64,000 bases of DNA from Prostheceraeus crozeri (taxonomy: Eukaryota > Platyhelminthes > Polycladida > Euryleptidae), in contig CAJQUW010004577.1 of NCBI GenBank assembly GCA_907163375.1, forward strand, positions 248,001-312,000. The letters run 5' to 3'. Within the stretch, counting starts at the first letter, position 1, and every line of letters begins with the position of its first letter. The position numbers and the translations under genes are program-made. The notes under the pieces were generated by a model that ran no database searches, was not told the DNA's origin, and worked only from the letters and a program-made list of their open reading frames with translations. Shown here piece after piece: positions 37,011 to 48,389 of the stretch.

Positions 37011-38190
37011 TCTCGCATGCGAATGTACATGTAATGCATCAATGGTGCGTATTAACCGATAATCCTTTGGACTAAAAGTCTGCCGTATTATGTTACTGTA
37101 ATTCTTTATTATCTCCTGATAATTCTCAAAATTATGCAATAATTTTATTTACCATGTTCTGTTAAAAGATCATTTTGCTTTCATGACTGAATCACATGCT
37201 GATCGGGATTTCTAAATACAATTCACATGCAACTGATATACATGAATTCATATATTACACCCATATTTAGTACTGAGATACTGATCATGCAAATCGATTT
37301 GTCCGATGGGTTCACTTTTGAGAAACTTCTGACAACTTCCAAAATAAGCAGATTACAACTAGACAGACATGTTGAGACAGTGCGGTGATCACCTCCTCGC
37401 AACGCGCGATGCGGGTACCAGTGCAGTCATCAGGTTATGCTGTTAATCACATGTCGTGTGTCCTTAATTAAAAAAATACTTTTTGAATCGAGCAAGATAT
37501 TATTCTAGAAAACTTTACAAAAAGACTCCGTGTGTGAGTTTTCATGGATTCCATGTTGATTGAATGAACTTCTTGATTCATAAATGCTATTTCTTCCTCT
37601 ATTACTGGGCAGTGGCTTCGTTAAGATGAATCCTGCATTTATAAAATGAGATGAATTAAATTCCGTCTATTGCCGTGAATAGCCATTAACATTTATAATT
37701 CAAACTGAATCATAAATGTACGCACTCGTGTTGCAAGTTGCTAATTTATTCATAAATAGATGCAAAACTTTGTAGGTAAGTACTTTGAAATATAAATACA
37801 TCAAAAGTTTATTTTTTTCTTATTAATATATCATGGTGACCAATATATCATGCCAATTAACTAATTTGTTCAGGTTCAGAGGTAGATACATATATTAGTC
37901 GTTGGAATGGGAATCCCCATAAGATGTGTTGTAGTAATGGGAATGGATTTTATCTGATAGAAATTCTCATATATCATGTGGGATTTCTGAGGGACACCTT
38001 TGAAATACAGACTAAGATGGAAGAAAGCGCTATGGCTACAGGAAATATTTAAATATAGTAGCTGGGTACGTTATATATGACATAAACTACAAATAATAAC
38101 AGTTGTAGCTTGCAAGTCATGTAACTCTTGGTGCAATATCCTTGCATAGTTGAAAATCGATAGCTAAGCGATGGTCTCCTAGATTGATGG
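37011..38190. other. Non-coding stretch
   Basis: AT-rich; nothing supported. Confidence 0.35.
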
Positions 38191-38297
38191 TGGTCTCCAT
38201 GGCACAGTGATTCAGTACTTGGCCTAGCGATCTTTCGGTACAGAGGTTGAGCCCCGAAAGTGTCATTGGAAGTCGTGAGGAAGAGTATCCGGTGTCA
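38191..38297 (+). repeat. SINE 5' part
   Basis: tggtctccatggcacagtga, the B-box-like ggttgagcccc, and gtgtcattggaagtcgtgag match the head and middle of the main SINE; the 3' block is missing. Confidence 0.8.
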
Positions 38298-38403
38298 TAA
38301 ATAAATAATAAGTGCATTGACAGCTTCCTCCATCGGTCTCGTTGATCACATGCATGTGCAATTAAATCACATATTAACAAATCCATAAGAATAATGTTAT
38401 TAC

Positions 38404-38530
38404 CTGATGGCTATATCCCAGATAAATCGTGGACCACGTGAATACGTTTAATCCTGAAGGAAGCAATGCCTTCCTGGGTGCATGGAATTCCCTTAGGGTT
38501 CCCTTGCAGACTTCTTTTGTTGTGAGACCG
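38404..38530 (-). CDS. Internal host exon following a membrane-segment exon
   Basis: A 127-bp minus-strand exon between acceptor (gaattaccacag) and donor (CATCAG followed by GTAATAAC). It reads GLTTKEVCKGTLREFHAPRK then ALLPSGLNVFTWSTIYLGYS and HQ, after the last base of a split codon. That phase fits exactly the donor of the upstream exon ending at 39694 (..ESIKQ with AG left over, joining as AGC), so the two are probably consecutive exons of one gene. It would lie just after the membrane segment. No domain is recognised. Confidence 0.62.
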
Positions 38531-38539
38531 CTGTGGTAA

Positions 38540-39690
38540 TTCTCAAGAAAGATATTGCAAAGTTGATAAAGGGGAAGAACCAAAATAACGTAGATTACAA
38601 AGATAACGCAGATATTCAATAATTTGGAAACTGCTGGTCGATTACTAGTACATCTGATAAAGACACAGTATGATAAATATTGTGCCTGAGGTCCACTTGT
38701 CTTTGTGACACCTGTAATCTATAAGTCCATATGTCATTGTATACTCGACTCAAAACGGCCGCGTGGGCCCGAGGTTTTCTTCTCAGTCTTGTTAATCAAT
38801 GAGATGCATAAGGAACCCAATATCAATGAACTATCCTATCATTGTCACCTGTTTTCATTATTTTATTAGAAAGTTTCATTTTATCATTTTCTACAATAAA
38901 ACACTCGAGGTCATCTTTCATTACATTTTTCCGTCACTATCCCAGAATCGGATGAAAGTTGCCAAATGGTAAAATTTGATCAATTCCATATGCTGGTTTA
39001 TAACTTTCGCAGCAACTGACAAATCAGCCCATCAGTCATTTAGCATTTCATCTGTCCGATTCTATCAAAAAGTCAGGTCTAAAACTCTCATTTCTTTAAT
39101 CTACGATGACAATCAGTCTGAGAAACTGATTCAAGTTGATGGAATATGAGAAATTTCCGCATCGATGTACTGCTTGACTTTCTTACATTCAGGACATAGC
39201 ATTTATCAATTTGATGTACATGCAACTGAAACAAAAGTGAACAAAAAGCCCTGGAAATGGACTAACAATAAATTTTCCATTCAAGCAAAATTGCTCGCTC
39301 ACCTGCCATAACTATCACTAATCGACGTAAGCCTGCCTTTCGAATCATCCGACCGGAACTGATCACTTAGTCTTCAGTGATCTGTAAAATCCGCTACCAC
39401 CTACAGTCTGGAGCTGTATCAAATCTGAGACCTGAACTTGTCGACTGTTGACATTCAACCCGTCTTATTCACAGATTAATGAGACATGTTCGAACAAATA
39501 GTTTCTTTGATCATTTCAGCTAGTGTGTGTTACATAATCCTCCGGGTGGTACATAATTTCGTTTGATAAATACAACATTAATGAATATTTATGGACAAAT
39601 ATTTGAGTACATCAATAATATGCGATTGAAACTCCTGATGAATTTGCAAAGGGAAGAAGGATCGCATTCTTAAGGTTTATCATTTACTGG
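38540..39690. other. Intron between two exons
   Basis: Probably the intron between the exons at 39694-39977 and 38404-38530; AT-rich with no repeat recognised. Confidence 0.45.
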
Positions 39691-39693
39691 TAC

Positions 39694-39977
39694 CTTTGCT
39701 TTATACTTTCAACCTCAAAAACAAGTGCCACAACAACAGCGGAACTAATCAAAACACCAACAAACTTCGTAGGAACTTTATTACAGTAATCCAGGAAGTT
39801 TTCCAAGTTAACTTTCGTGAACTTTTTTCTTAGAATCCTGCTTTCTAACCTTGCAATAACTGCATTTTGCAGAATATTTGCGGCAATCCTGGCCATCCTC
39901 TGCACAGCTTCTGCCCTCCTATTTCTGCTGGCGGTCGATTTCTGCAGCCTCGCTCGCATAACTCTTGCATTCCGCAT
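39694..39977 (-). CDS. Host exon with Arg-rich helix and membrane segment
   Basis: Minus-strand frame ending at donor CAAAG followed by GTACCA. The upstream boundary is uncertain: an AG at about 39942 (ggctgcag) or an exon reaching at least the ATG at 39977. It reads ASRNRRAEAVQRMARIAANI, a basic amphipathic helix, then RKKFTKVNLENFLDYCNKVP and the hydrophobic stretch KFVGVLISSAVVVALVFEVE, which looks like a single membrane-spanning helix. Basic residues before it suggest an N-in orientation. Phase matches the next exon at 38404-38530. The protein is not recognised. Confidence 0.55.
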
Positions 39978-40184
39978 TCTTGCATTAGCATTTTAGTAAT
40001 TCGTTCATCCCTGCTGCCATTAGTGTTATCAACAGTGTCTGAAAGCGGTGACTTTTCTTATGAGCTTTTGACTAAATTTGAATTTTTATTTTATGTATTA
40101 CGTTTGTAAGTCTTCATAGCTTAACCACATGTGTAATGATGATTTTCAATTTCTCAAATATATAAATAGATATATGATACGAAT

Positions 40185-40530
40185 AACTTTGCATGTATTA
40201 CCAAACAACAACTCTACCATCAAAAAATAACAATAAAGCATTGCAAAGCAAATACCATGCATATGCATTACCGATCGTAGACTACAGATGTGTTGCACAA
40301 TGTACATCATACACGAGTTTATTTCAATCAAGTTTGGTTGACTTCAGACTGCGTTTCAGCTTCCGCTAAGTCTGAAAATCACAATTCGCACGTTTTGACT
40401 GCAAATAAGCGAGCGTCAGAGCGTAGTTGTAAATTAATTAGCTACCTACTTTAAGTTATGTTTTCTATGTGCTGACACTTTCACAATTGAGTGTATTCTA
40501 GAGACTGAGAATGGAAATTCACGAAAATGA
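40185..40530 (+). repeat. Interspersed repeat R, third copy
   Basis: Matches 57285-57610: shared gtattaccaaacaa, gatcgtagactacaga, ttgcac, and gaatggaaatt followed by tgaaaa. Diverged but collinear over about 300 bp. Confidence 0.65.
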
Positions 40531-40689
40531 AAAGGAGCAAAATTCGCTATTTACCGATTTGCGAAAATGTAGCGACATGAGATTTCGCGGTATACAGTGT
40601 CTCAGCTGACATAAGATCTCACGTTGTGAGGAGTTTTTGCTTAGTAATGATACAATTTCCTGAGACATTGCATCACTTGAACTAGCGAT

Positions 40690-41405
40690 TCTCACCTCTG
40701 ATACAGATTTCCAGAAGATCGAAGAAAATCTGTCTCAGGACCTACAGACCCTTAGCTCTTATTTCTACTCCTGACGCCCGAAGTTGAGTCCAAAGAAGAC
40801 AACAAGCATCATTTTTCACGTTGTAAATCGGATGGCAAACATCGAGCTCCAAGTCAAGTTGTCAGATAAAACGATTCCCTGCAATCGGAAACCAAAGTAT
40901 CTGGGAGTAACACTTGACCGTTCCTTGACCTACAAGGACCATATGTACATTCAGTTGCAAAGAAAATACATGGGCGATGCAACGTGTTACAACAGCTTGA
41001 AGAAATGTGGTATGGAGATGATTTTAACGTCCTTCGAATAGGCACGCTAGCACTATACTTTTCTGTTGCAGAATATTGTGCCCCTGTTTGGATGCGGAAA
41101 CACACATGCTCAAGTAATTGACGTCGCCTTGAATAGCAACTTACGCCTTATATCTGGAGCGATCATCCCCACACCTACTCATAACCTCCCTATTCTTTGT
41201 GGCATCATTCCACCGGATCTTCGTCGAGAGGAGCAATGTCTTCACCTTGCTCACAAAGTCAGCTTGGACACATCGCATCTTCTCCACACTATGATTCGAC
41301 AGCAGAATCCCGACAATCCAATGAGACGGTTTAAACCCCTACACACTTTGATGGACCAGATGAACGAACTACTGAGATTAACAGACATGCACAAAGGCCT
41401 CGATA
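40690..41405 (+). pseudogene. Old LINE reverse transcriptase, 5' piece (interrupted)
   Basis: Encodes the thumb and connection of an animal LINE polymerase: LAILTSDTDFQKIEENLSQD, then FHVVNRMANIELQV, KPKYLGVTLDRSLTYKDH, and frame-shifted FSVAEYCAPVW, VIDVALNSNLRLISGAIIPT, PILCGIIPPDLRR. This order is typical of a widespread jockey/CR1-like family. The 5' end, including endonuclease and palm, is missing, as usual for 5'-truncated LINEs, and at least two frame changes are visible. The reading frame runs DMHKGLD up to the insertion at 41406 and resumes at 48499 as MQKWKERW, proving that both pieces were one element before the insertion. Confidence 0.88.
41398..41405. repeat. 8-bp target-site duplication, left
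   Basis: CCTCGATA immediately precedes the inverted-repeat end CAGAGTTGG; the identical octamer is at 48491-48498. Confidence 0.9.
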
Positions 41406-41569
41406 CAGAGTTGGAAGTGGGTCGTGGGTCATGGGTCAGGTGGGTCACGTGGGTGGTGGGTCATGTTTTTCCAATGTCAAGTTGGTGGGTCAGGTGGGTC
41501 ACATATGCCGTGGGTCAGGTGGGTCGTGGGTCGGACTTCGCTGACCCACTTCCAACCAGTTTGACCCAT

Positions 41570-42519
41570 GATAGATTTGACAATCTCAAATACTGTAAAC
41601 TTCATTTATTCGTATTCTCATCATGTCACTGAAAGTGATGGATGCACACAGTCAAAGTATGCAACACCATTGACTTTCACAAGCCTCATATAGTTTCGAA
41701 AGGGGGCGGAATTCACACAAATTAAAGGCTGGAAAACAATTGCTGCTGTCTCCTGAGAGATGTTGGCTGGTGGAGAGAAGTTGTTTGAGTACAATTGTGT
41801 GCGCTCGATTCTCGGTCGCTATGTCTGACGATACCCAATGAGGTGTGACCTTGATTTCAGAGATACAGCTACTGAAGAAGTCAGGTATTCAGAGGTTTTA
41901 TTCATCTTGAAAATTTTCTTGCAATGCCAGCTGACCTTCGTTCTGTTTGTTTCGTTTGATTTTGTTGGTCTTTCGTAGAAAATATCCTCTGGTAGAGATT
42001 AGAATGGTAAATCTCTGGTAAACATTGATCAGAGCCTAAATATTTTCGAAATATGTAATTGATAAAAATATCTTGACAATATACATGCTTCATATCTAAA
42101 GTATTTAGCCGTTCAATCTACTTTCGCATCGTACATGTTCCATGCATCTCATTACTCATTCGATACATGATAGTCTAAAATACGCTAATTCATACGACGG
42201 TCATTGATATAGACTTATCCCTTTCACACAGACTTATTACGGCAGAGCTCTGTGAGGAGATATTTCTTGACACTTCGTATCAATAAAATGTTTCGTTTTG
42301 ATATCTGATTTGGTATCAATAAAAAAAAGAATATTTACATGATGTCGCTGGTGATTGTTATCACAGCGTACTCGCACATGTAGCGCCACTCATAAACATC
42401 AGTTCATCTATGCACAGTATAAGCCAATTAATGAATTATAATCTTGTCATGGTGCAATTTTCTATTCACGCGCTACCATGCTTACTCCATTTGCTTTTCA
42501 ATGAATGTCATTCTTTGTT
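41570..42519. other. AT-rich interior of the hAT-like element
   Basis: No coding capacity recognised. The boundary with the LINE 5' UTR is not visible and is placed by eye near the tgttagcgtgttagcgtgcg motif. Confidence 0.4.
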
Positions 42520-42933
42520 AGCGTGTTAGCGTGCGGTCGTATTGTCAATAGCTCGTGTCATTTGCCGAATTTTCTTTGTTAAATTAAATTTTAAGCAATC
42601 GTTTTTCGTAGTTCTTGGCATAGAAGTAATCCTTATTGTATTTCTATTTTTTTGGTGCCCTTTTTGTTGTCGTTTTCTAATCATTTAATTTTTTGTAGCC
42701 ATTTTTTCATAAATCAAACAACCCCTATTCTGTTAATTTTGGTGAGCGAAGTGCAGTGTCTTAGTGAAGCAGCAATATCACGGCAGCCGTCCAAAGCCTT
42801 TCAATTGAAGACTGTATTGATTTACTTGTCAAATACCTAGACAATAGGTAAAGATATCTGACTCTACTACTTTATCCTGCTAGTGTCGTGCATAGAAATC
42901 TGATCTTTTTCTGAATACTTGTGCTAGCACAGA

Positions 42934-43500
42934 ATGATCATGTCACAGCCAATATCTCCGAACAAGCCAAGCGATCGACGATGTGAAGTTTGCGAAGATT
43001 TCGTATCTGAATTGGACATTCACCTAGCTTGTGAAAAGTGCGATAAGTTTTTTCATGCACATTGTACGAATTTACCATCGTATGAGTTTGTCAAGTATAT
43101 AAAAACTAAACGCAAATTTACATGTGAAACTTGTGTGCATAATAACTATCCCACAGACATACAAAACATAACGAAACACAATGAGTCACACAAAAGCAAA
43201 CAGAATCGGGGAAAAGAAAACTTTGAAACTGAAATCGAAAAACTAAAAGCAAAACATCAGCACGAAAGAGATGACTTACTAAAATCGTTGAGGTCATATG
43301 AGCTTGAAATGAAGAAAAATGATGAAGAAATCAGAAAACTAAAAGCCGAAATTATCGAGTCACGGTTGGCGGAAATTGATGCAAGAAGGAAAGAAGAAAA
43401 CAAAAAGGAAGACAATAAAGATGATGAAAGCGAAGAGTCCGACGAAGAAGATGCAGCGAAAGAAGACGATGACACAGAAGATCAAGAATATTACTTATAG
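42934..43500 (+). CDS. LINE ORF1 N-terminal part: PHD finger and coiled coil
   Basis: 188 codons. A C4HC3 PHD finger occupies residues 17-67: C17-x2-C20-x12-C33-x2-C36-x4-H41-x2-C44-x19-C64-x2-C67. Residues 85-160 are a Lys/Glu heptad-type coiled coil (ETEIEKLKAKHQHERDDLLK), followed by an acidic tail (DDESEESDEEDAAKEDDD). LINE ORF1 proteins bind the element's RNA and self-associate; the PHD may contact histone tails, which is inference. The frame stops at 43498-43500 but continues open beyond it in the same frame into the CCHC part, so the stop probably splits one original ORF1. Start chosen at the first ATG before the PHD. Confidence 0.85.
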   Translation: MIMSQPISPNKPSDRRCEVCEDFVSELDIHLACEKCDKFFHAHCTNLPSYEFVKYIKTKRKFTCETCVHNNYPTDIQNITKHNESHKSKQNRGKENFETEIEKLKAKHQHERDDLLKSLRSYELEMKKNDEEIRKLKAEIIESRLAEIDARRKEENKKEDNKDDESEESDEEDAAKEDDDTEDQEYYL

Positions 43501-43509
43501 ACCATCAAT

Positions 43510-44171
43510 ATGAAAATTAATCATATCAGAAATGATATGAAAGAAATACATGCAACGGTGACTGCGATTCATGAAGATCGATTCAAAACGGTGCAAGTAA
43601 GCCCACCAAATGCGCGTTACCCAAAATTCCTACCGACAAATGCTTCACCCAAACTTCTACAAATAGAGCAACGACAAACTGAAGTAAAGCAGCAAACACA
43701 GCAGCAAGAAGTTCAACATTCGCATCAACAAGAGTATCCTCAAAGACATACTCAAAGGCCAAAATCCTTGCGATCATGCTATATCTGTGGAAGACGTGGG
43801 CACCTTTTCTGGAATTGCTGGTTAAACACCAATCACTATACAAGACCACACCGAAGAATGCACCACAACAATACCGAAGACCAATGCAGCATCAAAGACA
43901 AAGGAGAAATGCTGAATACGGCGGATATGAGTGGGCAAGTGAAAGCAGATACCCAAGGTATTCATACCGTGAGCAACGAACATACGACAGACGACAACAA
44001 CAATATTACAACAGAAATCACCGAAGAGAATACGATCAATTCCCTGACGAGAGAATCAGACCACAATCACCAAATCAACATGAGCAAAGAAACAATCACT
44101 ACAGAACAGACAACAATAGTTACATAAATCACTCAACACGCTATGACTATAATGAAAATCGGTATCTTTGA
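43510..44171 (+). pseudogene. LINE ORF1 C-terminal part: CCHC zinc knuckle, frame-shifted
   Basis: From 43510 the same frame as the PHD part reads MKINHIRNDMKEIHATVTAI, a Gln-rich stretch, then a CCHC knuckle at residues 90-103 (CYICGRRGHLFWNC, C-x2-C-x4-H-x4-C), a nucleic-acid-binding motif. After the knuckle the better-looking continuation is in the next frame (43776-44171), Arg/Tyr/Gln-rich with YRRPMQHQRQRRNAEYGGYE and RSYREQ-like content typical of RNA-binding tails. A small shift is therefore inferred near 43820. It overlaps the first codons of the ORF2 frame. Confidence 0.75.
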
Positions 44172-45408
44172 TGAATTAAAGGAAGGAGAGGATGAAATAA
44201 TGACTGCTGGAAAGAAACTGAAGAAACATATGGAAATAGAGTTATTCTATGTAAACATTAATGGATTGAATAGCGATAAAATTAAAAATGATTTTTTTAT
44301 ACGTGATATCCAAAGGGCTAATATAATATGTTTAACAGAAACACATTTTAGTGATACTCAAGATCAATCAGTGTTAGAAAATTGTTACGGTTTTCACACG
44401 ACAGTCAAAAAGAATATTAGTCGCGGAAGAAATATAAAAGGCGTTTCTGTTTATGTAAAAGAGGGTGATAATGTTTATCTGCTAAATGTTGAAAGCTTGA
44501 TTAAAGAACGAGGAAATCTCCAAATACTCAAATTAAACAGCATGCATTGGGATCATTTAGAAGACATATTCTTGATTATTTGTTATGTGGATAATCGCGA
44601 TTCAAAATACAAAGATCGAGAAATATATGAAAATATTAAACAATACATGATTCAATTTAAAATGAAAAACATTATAATTATCGGAGATTTTAATGGTCGC
44701 ATTGGAAATGAAACAAATCATACTAATTCCACACTTCCAGAAAGAGAGTCGGAAAATCAAATAGGAAATAAAATGGGGAAATATCTAATTAATTTCTGTA
44801 ATGAAACCTCTCTAATAATTGCCAATGGCAGATTAGAAAATCATTCTAAAGGTAGATGCACATACTATAGAAATCAAAATAATGAGATACGCAAATCCGT
44901 GATTGACTACCTTCTAATTTCGGAATCAATGATAAATTATCTTGCTTCTTTTGAAATAATGCAACCAGTTATTTATACGGACCACGCTCCAATGCAAATA
45001 AAATTCCAAATAGAATTAAAGTCAGAGTTTAAAGAACCAAAACAGTCGTCTGATCAAAATTATAATCCTGCTAAATGGATAAAGCCGTATAAATGGGAAA
45101 ATGACACGGTTTTTGATCACGTCATGTTTACAAGAAAGTGTAGAGACTTTAATAATCAAATTCTGGAAAAGGATTCATCCGTTGGCAATATATATAATAA
45201 ATTATGCCAAATTAACTCGCTTTGCATTAAAACTAATAGAAAGCCAATTCGGAAAATTGTTCTCTCAAGCGAAACACGAACATTAAGAAAGCATCATCGG
45301 AAAATTGTTTCTCGTTTGAAAAAATTCCCTGCAGCTGAAAACTTAAGTCGACTAATGGAGAGTAAAAGGAATCTGAATAAAAAGGTTAAGGCAGACAGAA
45401 GAAAGTAA
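44143..45408 (+). CDS. LINE ORF2: apurinic-type endonuclease domain
   Basis: 421 codons open. Endonuclease motifs in order: FYVNINGLN (Asn, about residue 39), ICLTETHFSD (Glu66), IIIIGDFNGRIGN (Asp182, Asn184), KSVIDYLLIS (Asp255) and YTDHAPMQI (Asp280-His281). All catalytic positions of the exonuclease-III/APE fold are present. It nicks target DNA to prime reverse transcription. Residues 300-421 form the basic linker leading to the reverse transcriptase, and the frame breaks at 45408 inside a Lys-rich run (RRK..) where a short AGACAGAAGAAAG duplication occurs. The first 30 codons, before KKHMEIELFYVN, may belong to ORF1 overlap rather than the native start. Confidence 0.9.
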   Translation: MTIMKIGIFDELKEGEDEIMTAGKKLKKHMEIELFYVNINGLNSDKIKNDFFIRDIQRANIICLTETHFSDTQDQSVLENCYGFHTTVKKNISRGRNIKGVSVYVKEGDNVYLLNVESLIKERGNLQILKLNSMHWDHLEDIFLIICYVDNRDSKYKDREIYENIKQYMIQFKMKNIIIIGDFNGRIGNETNHTNSTLPERESENQIGNKMGKYLINFCNETSLIIANGRLENHSKGRCTYYRNQNNEIRKSVIDYLLISESMINYLASFEIMQPVIYTDHAPMQIKFQIELKSEFKEPKQSSDQNYNPAKWIKPYKWENDTVFDHVMFTRKCRDFNNQILEKDSSVGNIYNKLCQINSLCIKTNRKPIRKIVLSSETRTLRKHHRKIVSRLKKFPAAENLSRLMESKRNLNKKVKADRRK

Positions 45409-45409
45409 A

Positions 45410-47655
45410 AGAAAAATAGCAGACAGAAGAAAGGAAAAGAAAAATAGACTAATAGGTCTAAAAAATGCAAGGGAAAAAAATGATCACAAAAGATATTGGC
45501 AACTGATTAATGAAAATATAGGTGTTAAGAATATTAAACATAGGAGAAGCATATTGAAGGCTTCAGATTTTCAGACTCATATAGTAATCAATGATCTAAA
45601 GTTATCAAGCAATACATGCTTATCCTCCAGTTGTATGCCAAACAAGTGCATTGATAATCTTGATAATAGAATTACAAAATGCGAAATAAAAAATGCTCTT
45701 AGAGAATCAAAGCTACATAAAACAAGTGGACCAGACAGAATTGTTTATGAGACATTAAGCTTGAATGAAGAGCAAACAATTGAGACTCTTGAAACACTGT
45801 ATAGTTATGTATTTGACCATGCCGATGAAATCCCCTGGAGCAGTAGCTGGATTACGCCCATATTTAAAAAAGGAAAGAAAAATGATCCAAGTTCATACAG
45901 ATTTATTAATCTATCATCCTATATAGAAAAGATAATGACAAAAATTATAAATTTTAGACTTAACGATTGGCTAATAAAGAATGATGTGATAAAAAAGAAC
46001 CAAACCGGTTTCAAGAAAGGAAGCTCCGCTTTGGATAACATAATGCTTGTTAAGGAAATTATGCAAGTTTACAAAAACACAAAACGTCCACTGGTTTTAT
46101 GTTTCGTAGATTTGTCAAAGGCATTTGATTCCATTCCTAAAAAACAGAATGATTGATAAATTAATACGCTTGATCCACAAATGCAAGATTTTATCAGACA
46201 TTATACGTGTAAGTGTTATCATTAAAAAAGAGTACAAAGTATTATACAGTGGAAAAGAAACGCAATCCTTTGAACTTGAAAATGGAATTCCACAAGGAGA
46301 CGTACCATCACCAACCCTATTTAGTATTTATATAAATGATTTCATTGATATCTTAAATGCTAGTAAAGATGAAATTGATTCTGTTCGACTTTTTTGATTT
46401 GGAACTGTCACCACTCATATATGCGGATGATATACTTTTAATGAGAGAGAGTGTGCGAGGTTTGAATAGTCAGTTTAAAATACTTTGCAAATTTTGTGCA
46501 GAAAATGGCCTTTGCATAAATTATGAAAAAACCAAAATCATGACTGAAAATTTCACAAATATAGACAAATTTGAAGTTAGTCTCAATGGTAAGCAGAAAT
46601 CCATTGAAGTGGTTGATAAATATAAGTATCTAGGAATGTGGATATCGAAAAATAATAGATATCATTTGGCACAATTGATGGCTAAAGGTAAACAAGCAGC
46701 TTATCTCACGGCTAAACAACTTAAAGAATTTGGTCAAGTTTCTGGTGAAATTTTGAAAAATACCTTTGAAATGCTTGCACTGTCTAGAATGAAATACTGT
46801 GCCGAATTTTGTTTTTTCAATAACCTAAAGAGTTTGGATCAAATTCAATACCAGTTTTATAAACGATACTATCACTTAAAGCCGACTACACCAAATTATT
46901 GTTTAATCGGTGAATTTGGAATACGTCCTATGGATATTCATTTCTATAAAGCTGCAATCTGTCTTTGGATAAGATTAATTACAAAGGATGGAAATAGCTT
47001 AATTAAACAGGTATATAATGCTATATATCTCAACATGATATCAAATGGAAATGAGAGTAGATACACATGGTGTTGGAGAATAAACAGATTGCTTACAATA
47101 CTAAACCTGTCAAAGCTATGGGATGAACAGCTAACGGCTGATAAAAAAGCATACTTGAGAATTACAAAAGACCGAATATGTCAGTATAACAGGGAAAAAT
47201 GGATATCTACAGCAAAAGAGAGCCATTCTGGTCTGACGTATTTAGAACTATGCCAGTTTGAGGAAACCTTGAAATCATATCTGAATTTTGATATCGATTG
47301 CAATGATATAAATATGTTACTAAAATTTAGGACAAAAAATCATAAATTACATTTTGTAACAGGCAGTTACAGAAACAGATTGCGATATGAAGAACGTCTT
47401 TGTGAACTTTGCAATTAATCAAAAGTGGAGACTCTATATCACTTTATGATAGAATGTCCATTGTATCAAAATATGCGGCAACAAATTGCACCATTGTTAT
47501 GTTACTGCAACACGATAGTTGAATTTCATAAATTAATGATTACCTTGACTCCAAAGCATTTAAAATCCATCGCAAGATTTCTAAAAAAAGCCAACGAGTT
47601 TCGCATGGTCATAAAAAAAGAATTCACCACAAAGAATCTGAAATCTAAATAAATG
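45410..47655 (+). pseudogene. LINE ORF2: reverse transcriptase and C-terminal zinc tail
   Basis: Continuation of ORF2 in several frames. 45554-46156: finger region SGPDRIVYETLSL, WITPIFKKGKKNDPSSYRFI, then first catalytic Asp in LCFVDLSKAFDSI. 46125-46397: LENGIPQGDVPSPTLFSIYI. 46357-47418: catalytic LIYADDILLMRES (about 46420), KTKIM, and KYLGMWISKNN. A stop at 47418 separates the end from HFMIECPLYQN; together with RLCELCN these give the usual C-x2-C...H-x4-C tail. So three frame changes and one stop interrupt it. Catalytic residues (D, YADD) are unchanged. Confidence 0.9.
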
Positions 47656-47830
47656 CTCAATTATTGATTCCTCTCCTTCCTGATCTGCTTAATTTTTTTT
47701 CTACAGCACTGACCGCACGCTGTATTGGAATATATTCAACCAATATACGAGTATATACCTCAAAATTGTAATATTGTTTTCCAATGTTTTTGGAAATAAA
47801 AAACTTTCGACTTTTGACTCTTGCATCAAA

Positions 47831-48389
47831 TATACAACTTTCTACTTAAATCTAACATTAGTGGAAGCAAATGAAATTTGAATCGATTGTCATAAGAAGC
47901 AACAAAATATTACAGTAGTTTGACGATTTTTGTAGGATAATTTTCACGCATGTAGTATATAACATAATAAATGCAATCATAAAGGATTTAGGCCTACTGG
48001 AGTCTTATTTTTTAACTTCATTTGATTAAGAAATGTAAAACTTGAACTTTAGTCAGTTGGGCCCTAAACTTAACTAATCATCTCTCTACGAGTTAAATAG
48101 GTAGCACTAAGAAGGATAGTCAAGAATTGTAACAAGAAACAGAATTGTTTAAATTTTTTAGAACCTTAGGCATTTGTGGTGCATGTACTTTGATTAAAAG
48201 ATCATTTTGATGAGGCTACATGTCTATTTATCATGTAACAAGTGATCTGATACGCTTGAATCTTCTCAACAAATCTTAACAACAATTTTGATACTACCAG
48301 GCCTCTACCTAGATAGATATAGAATCTTGAATGACAATGAAACTAAAGATGATACCAGAAAAGGAAATTGCACTCACATCATTCACCCT
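47831..48389. other. AT-rich interior of the hAT-like element
   Basis: No coding capacity or repeat recognised, between the LINE 3' end and the GGGTCA words. Confidence 0.4.

Larger units (their letters stand above)
42520..47830 (+). mobile_element. Long LINE with PHD-finger ORF1, inserted in the hAT-like element
   Basis: About 5.3 kb, in order: 5' UTR, ORF1 with PHD finger, coiled coil and CCHC knuckle, ORF2 with apurinic-type endonuclease and reverse transcriptase, short 3' UTR with aaataaaaaactttcgac then tttgac/tttgact-like words near 47790-47830. The layout suits the CR1/L2 (jockey-group) clades, in which PHD-bearing ORF1 proteins are known. It is close to full length but broken: an in-frame stop and a shift in ORF1, and several shifts plus one stop in ORF2. 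Codon use is strongly A-rich, unlike the older LINE it lies within. Target duplications could not be identified. Confidence 0.9.
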
